A DNA stretch of 64,000 bases. It comes from Theropithecus gelada. Lineage: Eukaryota; Chordata; Mammalia; Primates; Cercopithecidae. Both the position numbers and the translations under genes were made by a program. This document shows, in pieces, positions 56,755 through 64,000 of the stretch (within the stretch, counting starts at the first letter, position 1; every line of letters starts with the position of its first letter). The stretch is from positions 4,034,388 to 4,098,387 of the forward strand of contig NC_037674.1 of NCBI RefSeq assembly GCF_003255815.1. Direction: 5' to 3'. Below the pieces are notes generated by a model. It did no database searches, was not told the origin of the DNA, and saw nothing but the letters and a program-made list of their open reading frames with translations.

Positions 56755-57266
56755 GTAAGTAATTACTTCTTTTTCTCACTCGTTTTCAAAACCTGCATAA
56801 AAATTTAGGAAAGATAATTGTTTTTTCTCCTTCCAGCACCTCATAATTTGAACAGAATGATGGTTCCCATTAGTCACATAAAGCTGTAGTCTAGTACCGA
56901 CGTCCTTAGAACTGGAACCTGGCCAGGCTAGGGTGACACTTCTTGTTGGCTGAAATAGTTGAACAGCTTTAATATACAATAACTGTTGCATTATTATTTC
57001 AGATGATAAATCTGGTCATAAGTAAGAAATAAATGATCGAGTTTAGTCTTTTAATTCGCTGTCCTTTGAATACCTGCCTCTTACTCTGGAGGCAGGAGTC
57101 CCATGGAGTGTTTATGAACATGGTTGAGGAAGATTTGGGAAGACTGCAACAGCACACTGCCTAAAGCAGCTTTTTTACTCCATCTTTTTATGCCACTTAC
57201 CCTGGCCTCCCACTTTCATATGCTTAAAATTGCCTACTTTATTTGTCTTTCAAAACTACATATTGA

Positions 57267-57580
57267 GGCCAGTTGCGGTGGCTCACGCCTGTAATCCTAG
57301 CATCTTGGGAGGCCGAGGCAGGTGGATTATCTGAGGTCAGGAGCTGGAGACCAGCCTGGCCAACATGGTGAAACCCCGTCTCTACTGAAAACACAAAAAT
57401 TAGCCAGGTGTAGTGGTGTGTGCTTGTAATTCCAGCTACCTGGGAGGCTGAGGCAGGAGAATCACTGGAACCCAGGAGGCAGAGGGTGCAGTCAGCCAAG
57501 ATCGCGCCACTATACTCCAGCCTGGGTGACAGAGCAAGACTCTGTCTCAAAAAAACAAAAAAACAAAAAAACCCAAAAAA
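57267..57580 (+). mobile_element. AluS-like element in intron 8 of the HPRT1 copy
   Basis: A full-length Alu with a CAAAAA-type tail and imperfect duplication acatatt (5' near 57258, 3' near 57583). Whether the parent HPRT1 intron 8 has the same Alu would tell if duplication came before or after the insertion. Confidence 0.92.
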
Positions 57581-57806
57581 CCACATATTAAGACAAGAAA
57601 CAAATTAAACTGATAGATAGACTACTGCTTTGTTTTCAAAAGATACACTCCCCAAAAGTTCCTGGTCTAAAATACAGTAGTACCATCTCTGTTTGTTTAG
57701 TAAGAACCTGGCAACATAACAGTGTTCTTATATGTAAAATGCTGTTCTTGCCTTTCATTTCAGAATATACTTTTTAAATGTGAATGTCTGGATTTTCATT
57801 TTATAG

Positions 57807-58465
57807 CATGTTTGTGTCATTAGTGAAGCTGGGAAAGCAAAATACAAAACAAGCCTCAGTTGAGAGTTCAAGTTGCCTTTGGAAACGTCTGGAGTCCTAT
57901 GGACATCGCCAGTAAAATTATCAATGTTCTAGTTCTGTGGCCATCTGCTTAGCAGAGCTTTCTGCATGTATCTTCTAAGAACTGTATCTGTTTTGTACTT
58001 TAGAAATGTCAGTTGCTACATTCCTAAAGTGTTTATTTGCACTATGAGCCTATAGACTGTCAGTTCCCTTCGGGTGGATTGTGGTTTAACTCGTAAATGA
58101 AAGAAGTCACTTAAACCACACCACTGTTGAGTGAAACATTGAAATCATATCTGTAAGATATAGAGAGAAGATATATTAGTTTTTTAAATGATATTTTAAT
58201 TTTTATATGCTCAGGAAAGAACAGAGGTGATTGAATATTGTTAATTATACCACTGTGTGTTTAGAAAAGAAAGAAACAGTCAATTTTCACATTAAAGACA
58301 GCATCTGAGAAGTTTTGTTCTGCCAAATAAACCTATGTCCTGGAATTATTTGAGTAGTGTTTCAGTAGTGTTGCCTGTAGTTTCCAACTTGTTCAGATTA
58401 TTACAGTTGAATAATCTTTGTCAGCAGTTCCTTTCAAATGCAAATCAGTAAATTCCGACAAGTTT
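57807..58465 (+). pseudogene. HPRT1: HPRT1-like exon 9 with 3' UTR
   Basis: The acceptor ttttatag (57799-57806) is intact. The exon reads HVCVISEAGKAKYK and then TSLS before a TGA at 57861, because a small insertion and a change in the TAA removed the normal stop. The 3' UTR continues with recognisable text ('atcaatgttctagttctgtggccatctgcttag', 'gcactatgagcctatagactgtcagttccc'). The distal signal is AGTAAA (58447) where AATAAA is expected. A non-ancestral-looking AATAAA occurs near 58326. Confidence 0.92.
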
Positions 58466-58780
58466 GCCTTACAGTGTCCAGTCAAAATACTGTTTTCTAA
58501 AATTACTTATTTTCTTCTTCATCCCTCTCCGCATGGCCATTATTTATAATGCAGTTTGGTTCATTAGCATTTATGTTCCAGAAACACCCTCAGCCTTCCT
58601 ATCCTAGTTTTAATGAATTATTAGGGTGAAACATAATAAGAGTCGGAGCTATACAGAAAGGTCTACTCGGAGGTGCTTTGTTTCCTCCTATTCTGTTCCC
58701 ACCATTCCTACTTTCCACTCCTTTTTCCACTGACCCTGTGGGCATCATATTCATTGTTAACGGCAGTTACATTCTCACCA
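58466..58780. other. Flank downstream of the HPRT1 copy
   Basis: No gene or repeat is recognised. It may be part of the same duplicated segment (HPRT1 3' flank). Confidence 0.4.
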
Positions 58781-59215
58781 AGTGCTTCCCATCTGTAGGC
58801 ACTTGCTGTGCATTGCTTCTTTTGGTGTTCACAGCAGCCTCTTGAGNGCACTATCACTGTTCTATTCAGCAGGCAATTCTGGGGTCTCCCTGTGTCTCAG
58901 GTTCTATAGTAGTTGTTTCAGGACTTTGGGATAAACACAAACTATCCCTGCCCTCAGGGGGATTAACGTCAGGTATACAAGTGACTCTAATTCAAGGCCA
59001 GGTTGGATTCAGTGCTGGAAGAGGGGGGCACACCTCATACTACGGGAGTTCAAAGAGGAAATGATCACAATGAGGAGGGAGAGATGGGTCATTCCAGGAG
59101 AAACTTCAGGGAAAAGCAACATTTAAAATGAGACTTTGGAGAGTGAGGGAAGTTTGGACAGACGGATATAGAGGATTCAAGGCCAGGGGAAAGGTTTTAG
59201 CCAGAAAGTCTGCCT
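58781..59215 (-). mobile_element. L2/MIR-type relic, inverted
   Basis: 'cacagcagcctcttgag' and then 'gggataaacacaaactatccctgccctcagggggattaacg' follow the reverse complement of an L2 3' end. Diverged; ends are approximate. A single undetermined base lies at 58847. Confidence 0.5.
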
Positions 59216-59261
59216 AGGCAAATGCATGAGTGAAAAAAGAAGGCTTTTTTTTTTTTTTTGG

Positions 59262-59552
59262 TGGGGAGGCCGAGGCAGGTGGATCACCCGAGGTCAGGAG
59301 TTCAAGACCAGCCTGGCCAACACAGTGAAACCCCGTCTCTAATAAAAACACAAAATTTAGCTGGGTGTGGTGGCGGGCACCTGTAATTCCAGCTACTCAG
59401 GAGGCTGAGGCAGGAGAATCACTAGAACCCAGGAGGCAGAGGTTGCAGTTATCCAAGATCACACCACTGCACTACAGCCTGGGCAACAAGAGTGAAACTG
59501 CATCTCAAAAAAAAAAAAAAGGAAGGAAAGGGAAGGGAAGGGAAGGGCAGTG
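59262..59552 (+). mobile_element. 5'-truncated Alu with (GGAAG)n tail
   Basis: The element starts at 'ggaggccgaggcagg', about 50 bases into Alu, preceded by a T run at 59247-59260. It ends in an A-tail that turns into a GGGAA purine repeat at about 59521-59552. Confidence 0.88.
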
Positions 59553-60014
59553 TGGGGAATGGTGAGTAATCTAATTTGGTTGTTCCAGAGAGGATGTAGA
59601 AGGAAGTGACAAGAGAGAAAGCCAGACAGGTGGATTAGGGTCATCTTAAGGACCTCTGTGCCAGTTAGGATGTTCTAGACTTCCAGGCAGGTTGCCCAGC
59701 TCAAACTGGCTTAAACAATGAGGGGGATTATTGGCTCTGTAATTGGGAAGTCCAGAGGTTCTAGGAGTACAGAAAATTATTATTTAGTGTTAGTTTGACA
59801 AAACACCTTCTGTTTTCTGGGAGCAGGAGATGCTTGCCAAGGTGTAGGTCATTGAGTTCAATATTATCATTGCTTTATTAAATTGCCAAGGGCACAGTAA
59901 CTGTTGAGAGGGGAGAAGTACACATGAAATAAAACGTGACCAGCTTAGAAATGTCAAATGATTATGACATGTTGTTACAAATTATTGTAATTCTTTGAGC
60001 GTCTACTATAAGTA
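59553..60014. other. Unassigned; possible old repeat near 59660-59765
   Basis: 'caaactggcttaaacaatgagggggattattggctctgtaattgggaagtccag' has the pattern of a common old mammalian repeat that I cannot name. The remainder is anonymous. Confidence 0.4.
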
Positions 60015-60145
60015 GAGAGACTTGAGTTCCAGGTCATGGGCTTGGTTCTAGCAACAATCGGGAAGGTGGTCTTGCACGAAGCCTTTCTTTCTTCTATACT
60101 CTTCAGTGTCCTCACCTGCAAAATGAGGCCTTTGTTATCTTAGGG
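60015..60145 (+). mobile_element. MIR element
   Basis: 'gacttgagttccaggtcatggg', 'cttgcacgaagcctttctttctt' and 'tcagtgtcctcacctgcaaaatgaggcc' follow the MIR core. Confidence 0.6.
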
Positions 60146-61417
60146 CTCCTACTGTTTTTTAAAATAATTTTATTAAGTCCAACATTTTTACTAAGGTCAT
60201 CGCTTTTATACATTCCTATTTATGAAAGGGGTTTTTGAGTATTTACCACGTTTTATTAGAAATAGAGACAGTAAGAATGTTTGACTTTATTGACACAGGC
60301 ATAATTGAATGGGTATCAATGGCATGCCATAGAAAGAGAAAATTGAGTTGAGTTACTCTGTTGGTTTCACTGATGAGGAAATACATCATTCAAACAGCCA
60401 GGAATTAAATCCGTCCAACTCACAAATGGAGAAACCAGTTGTGTCTGTACCCATGGCCAGCTGGACTGAACACAAATCAGGAAAGTCAGTGAACTTTTCC
60501 TCAGTTCTGAGGGACTTCAGTGGCTGTGGTTCATTTTCATTTTGTTTCTGAAACAGTCCAAGCTGATGCTTGCCTGGACAGAGCGGCAGTGAGTGGTGGA
60601 GTCTAAAGGCCAGGTCTGTGTCCAGTGCAGAGTGCCTAATGCATAGAAAAGACACACTACTAAGTGTGAGATGCTCAGTGAAAAATAAAATCTGGAGTTG
60701 AATCATCCTGGGGGATACTGCATACTCTATTTTCCCCTGCAGATTTCCAATGCTCATTAGTATTTAGAGACCCTGAGAATTCCTGTAGCAAAGGCACCTG
60801 CTGAGGTATTTGCAAACTAGTTGAGTTAAACCAGACTTTCAACAATTCGTTACTAAAGTCCACTCAGAATCTGTCAACACTCTGTCATCTCTATGTGATA
60901 ATAGAAACATAGAAATTCAGGGTAGATGTTTAGAAATTTCTATAGAAACCTGACATTCTCCCAGCATCTGTATGTAACATCAGGGGACTTGTCTCAATGA
61001 GCAGTTACAGACCAACTCAGGTATTGTCAGACTTGATGGAAAGATGCAGAGGCTGTCAACTGCAACTGAATCACGTGCACAGGGACCACACTGCAAGCTG
61101 CGTTCTTTAAGGTTAGTCTGTCAACTATAGTATAATCTCACACATCTGAGAAATGGGAGCATATACTCTATAAAGTCTTATTTTTGCAATAATTTTAATT
61201 TTCAATCAAGCCAGTGTTAGCATTGTTAGTGAAAACAAAAGGAAGTTGTATTATTTATTATTAATCCTAATTTTATAGTGAAACAAATTGTATTAATTTT
61301 TTTAACCAACAAAAGATGCACCTTGTAAACCAAGAGATGATTATGGAAGTGATTCTGGAGAAATGAAGACCAAAGGTGTTTGTCCTCGTTTTACTCAGAA
61401 GTGCTATTTCTAATGGA
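60146..61417. other. Unassigned sequence
   Basis: No gene supported. A short MIR-antisense-like patch ('gatgaggaaatacatc..cagccaggaatt', about 60372-60408) is the only recognisable piece. Opposed frames near 60350-60860 are not convincing. Confidence 0.4.
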
Positions 61418-62053
61418 CAGGTGATCCCCGACATACAATGGTTTGACTTACCACTTTTTGACTTTATGATGGTGTGAAAGTGATATGCATTCAGCAGAAA
61501 CCATACTTCAGTAGTCAATAAATTACATGAGATATTCGACACTTTAAAATGGGTTTGTGAGAGATAATTTTTGCTCAACGGAAGGTGAACGTAAATTTTC
61601 TGAGAATGTTTAAGGTAAGCTAGGCTAAGCTATGATGTTAGCTTAGGTGTGTTAAATGCATTTTATTTTATTTTATTTTATTTTATTTCGTTTTATTTTG
61701 AGACGGTGCTTCATTCTTGTTACCCAGGCTGGAGTGCAATGGTGCAATCTTGGCTCACTGCAACCTCCGCCTCTCGGGTTCAAGCCATTTTCTTGCCTCA
61801 GCCTCCCCAGTAGCTGGGATTACAGACATACACCAACATGCCCGGCTAATTTTTGTATTTTTAGGAGAGACAGGGTTTCACCATGTTAGCCAGGCTGGTC
61901 TCGAACTCCCGACCTCAGGTGATCCACCCGCCTCGGCCTCCCAAAGAGTTGGGATTACAGGCTGAGCCACTGCACCTGGCCTTAAATGCATTTTTGGCTT
62001 ATATTTTCAACTGATGATGGGCTATAACCCCTTTGTAAGTTGAGGATCATCTG
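61418..62053 (+). mobile_element. Tigger-type nonautonomous DNA transposon, split by an Alu
   Basis: The ends form inverted repeats: CAGgtgatccccgacatacaa at the left and, complemented, CAGatgatcctcaacttacaa at the right. The interior has 'taaggtaagctaggctaagctatgatgtt' and 'aataaattacatgagatattcgaca', a recognisable MER/Tigger-derived pattern. Without the Alu it is about 307 bases. It has no transposase. Confidence 0.8.
61665..61981 (-). mobile_element. Alu element with (TTTTA)n start, inverted
   Basis: An inverted Alu with AAAAT-type tail (61661-61690 region) and duplication ttaaatgcatttt at 61652-61664 and 61982-61994, inside the Tigger-type element. Confidence 0.94.
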
Positions 62054-62858
62054 TCTTGAATTTGGTTTTACAGGCATAACTGAAGGTGAAAGGATAGAAT
62101 CACAGTGTGTTACTGGCACAGGTGCATTGGCTAGTGAAGCAAGAAGACATTCAAAATGTAAGTTGCATTCACATGGGAAGCACAAAGAATTAAATTCAAA
62201 ACAATGAAACATTAGAGAAAAGCATGGAGTTAAAAGACAACAGAATCAGATGTTTACTATTTCTCATTTTAACACGAGTGCTTTGCTGGCTTCTAATAAA
62301 CATGTACTCCAGGAGGCTAAGACTGAAAAGTGACACTAGTGAAAAATAGCCTTGCAATGGTTCTTAGAAATGTTGGGTGAATGTGGGGCAAAGATGCCAC
62401 TAAACTTTAATTTTCCATCGACACACAAATTCACAGTTTTCCAGAGCTAGCAAGTGAAATGGAAGATCCACTGACAGGACACATGCAGTGTGCGAGGGGA
62501 ATGCTTTTCAGCACTCCTTGATGGATGCACAAATAATGCCAACGTGGTCAAGGTTTTTGGTAAATGTGCAATGGAATGTGGTGGTTGTGTGAAGGAAGAA
62601 TTTTATTTTCAGCTTCATTTTTGATAAACACAACCAGCTCTGGACTGTGCAAAACCATGGAGCATTGCATAGTTAACAGAGGTGATTTGGAGTTTTTTAG
62701 CTTTGCATAAGAGGATGTTCTGATGCAGAAGCTACAGTGACAGGAAACCATTGTGGACCAGTTACAGAATTAAGGAGCTTGTGCCGGGTTGGAAATAAAT
62801 CAATGACTTCTGTCTTCTGTCTTTGAGAAGTTTTTTCTCTGCTCCTCTGTGATTGTTA
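62054..62858. other. Unassigned sequence
   Basis: No gene or repeat family recognised in this 0.8 kb. Confidence 0.45.
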
Positions 62859-63157
62859 ATTTTTTTTTTTTTTTTTTTGAGACAGTCTCACTCTGTCACC
62901 CAGGCTGGAGTACAGTGGTGGGATCTCCGCTCACTGCAAGCTCCGCCTCCCGGGTTCACGCCATTTTCCTGCCTTAGCCTCCCAAGTAGTTGGGACTACA
63001 GGCGCCGGCCACCATGCCTGGCTAATTTTTTGTATTTTTAGTAGAGATGGGTTTTCACCGTGTTAGTCAGGATGGTCTCGATCTCCTGACCTCGTGATCC
63101 AGCCACCTCAGCCTCCCAAAGTGCTGGGATTATAGGCCTGAGCCACTGTGCCAGGCC
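62859..63157 (-). mobile_element. AluY element, inverted
   Basis: A low-divergence full-length inverted Alu with a 20-base poly-T head. Confidence 0.93.
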
Positions 63158-63224
63158 TTTTTTGTTGTTGTTAGTCCTTCCCTCCAGTGTCATGGAGATA
63201 ATCAGAAAATGTTTTAGAGCAAAT

Positions 63225-63282
63225 AAATTTATTTTTCCTTCTTATTGTTAGCAAAGAAATTTATTTTTCCTTCTTGTTATTT
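63225..63282 (+). repeat. Short tandem duplication (~28 bases, two copies)
   Basis: The phrase aaatttatttttccttctt appears at about 63226 and again at about 63255 with 'attgttagcaaag' between, a two-copy local duplication. Confidence 0.8.
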
Positions 63283-64000
63283 ATTGGCCTTGGAGACATA
63301 CACCAAATAGCTCCTTCTACTTTTGAAATTTTGTTTTGGTTTCCCTGGCCCCTCCCCACAAAGTATTTCAAATTAGCAGGGAGTCAAGCCTCGCCTATCT
63401 GACTGTGAATAAAATGTTTCAGGCTGCTTTTGCATTTAATATACATGCTCTTGTTACAAGTCACACCCACATCTTACTTCCGGTTTTGTAAAACCCCAGG
63501 TAAAAAACAAAACAATGTTTCTGAGTTCTGCTTTATCAGCCCAGTAGAGAACCCCTCCCTTCCCTGAACTGAGGGCCACTTCTAAGGGGTTGAAATAGGG
63601 CCAATTACATTCTATATTCCCAACATAATTGTCCATGCACAGATCCAATCAAGTTAAATGAGCAATAAGATATTTATTCTCAAAACAAGCTATTGCTACA
63701 ATAATCATCATAATGCTATAGTAATATTCTAATAATAAGATATTAGAATAAAAACTGATTATTAAAGTACTAAACAGTTGAAAGTCCAAATTTCTTACAA
63801 GGTCAACTATAGCAAGTATATAAGATTTAGTATTATTCACACACTAAAAATTGTATTCAGAAAAGTAATGACATAGGAAAACAGTTTATTGATACCGACA
63901 TAATATAACAAATATAACTAAACTGTGCTAAAATGCATTTTAAAATAAAATATGCCAAAATATTATTGATGATTTTGGATGATGGTATTACTATTAAGGT
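63283..64000. other. Unassigned, AT-rich toward the end
   Basis: No gene supported. From about 63650 the sequence is very AT-rich with TATTA-type low complexity. Confidence 0.45.

Larger units (their letters stand above)
56371..58465 (+). pseudogene. HPRT1: Unprocessed partial copy of HPRT1 (exons 7-9 and 3' UTR)
   Basis: HPRT1 encodes hypoxanthine-guanine phosphoribosyltransferase, the cytosolic purine-salvage enzyme. The last three exons, both intervening introns and the 3' UTR are recognisable in order, so this is a genomic duplicate and not a retrocopy. Exons 1-6 are not in the visible sequence. Defects compared with the HPRT1 mRNA and exon structure as I know them: the exon 7 acceptor AG is AA, exon 7 has one extra base (48 instead of 47), its donor is gtaaat, the exon 8 acceptor AG is GG, and the normal stop after KYKA is lost. 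The copy cannot make the C-terminal part of the enzyme. I consider identification near certain and pseudogene status very likely. Confidence 0.93.

Noticed and set aside
56371..58465. Functional HPRT1 gene end
   Set aside because: Two missing AG acceptors, an extra base in exon 7, proline and glycine substitutions in exon 8 and a lost stop are incompatible with the essential enzyme.
56371..58465. Processed HPRT retrocopy
   Set aside because: Introns 7 and 8 are present between the exons, with recognisable intron sequence and an intronic Alu.

Overview
The window is primate nuclear DNA. It carries about 27 Alu elements, L1s of several ages, MaLR and other ERV LTRs, MIR/L2 relics and Alu-associated microsatellites. 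The youngest Alus (about 15481-15780, 28401-28695 and 50827-51128) have the gatcYggccactgcac box and, at 50827, ctagccgggcgaggtggc. I associate these variants with Old World monkey AluY, so I favour a macaque, baboon or guenon over human or ape. I see no intact protein-coding gene. All coding-like sequence is decayed: endogenous retroviruses, L1 fragments, and one partial non-processed copy of a cellular gene.

Layout. 1-6.2 kb: old L1 pieces, Alus, and the first copy of a diverged ~3 kb direct duplication (about 500-3480). 6.2-7.4 kb: unassigned sequence with a CRE/CCAAT-type motif cluster. 7.4-13.75 kb: a plus-strand class I (gammaretrovirus-like) provirus with broken gag, pol and env and a probable 3' LTR; I could not find a 5' LTR. 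13.75-19.4 kb: Alus and unassigned sequence. 19.4-23.3 kb: an old L1 split by a younger L1, then an MST-type MaLR LTR and an Alu. 23.4-26.8 kb: the second copy of the duplication, running into L1 ORF2. 26.8-30.5 kb: an antisense ERV-L-like pol/gag relic. 31.7-37.2 kb: an LTR-flanked ERV ('ERV-A') with no recognisable coding. 39.4-44.2 kb: LTR-like sequences and a plus-strand ERV-L-like gag/pol relic. 44.2-49.3 kb: MaLR debris and 'ERV-B', whose interior matches ERV-A, ending at a 477-base run of N (49295-49771).

Right of the N run the composition changes. 49.8-55.7 kb is GC-richer sequence with L1, an MLT1-type LTR, MIRs, a MER5A-like element and Alus. At 56.4-58.5 kb lies the 3' end of an HPRT1 copy with introns retained (exons 7, 8, 9 and the 3' UTR). 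It is disabled by two lost splice acceptors, an exon 7 insertion and a lost stop codon. 58.5-64 kb holds L2/MIR traces, a Tigger-type nonautonomous DNA transposon split by an Alu, more Alus and AT-rich sequence.

There is no operon or pathway to describe. The window records layered insertion and duplication. The most informative items are the HPRT1 copy, the two related-block pairs (0.5-3.5 with 23.4-26.5 kb, and 33.0-35.7 with 47.0-49.3 kb) and the assembly gap. Family names for old repeats come from recognition by eye, not from a database search. I did not find a convincing undescribed biological system.
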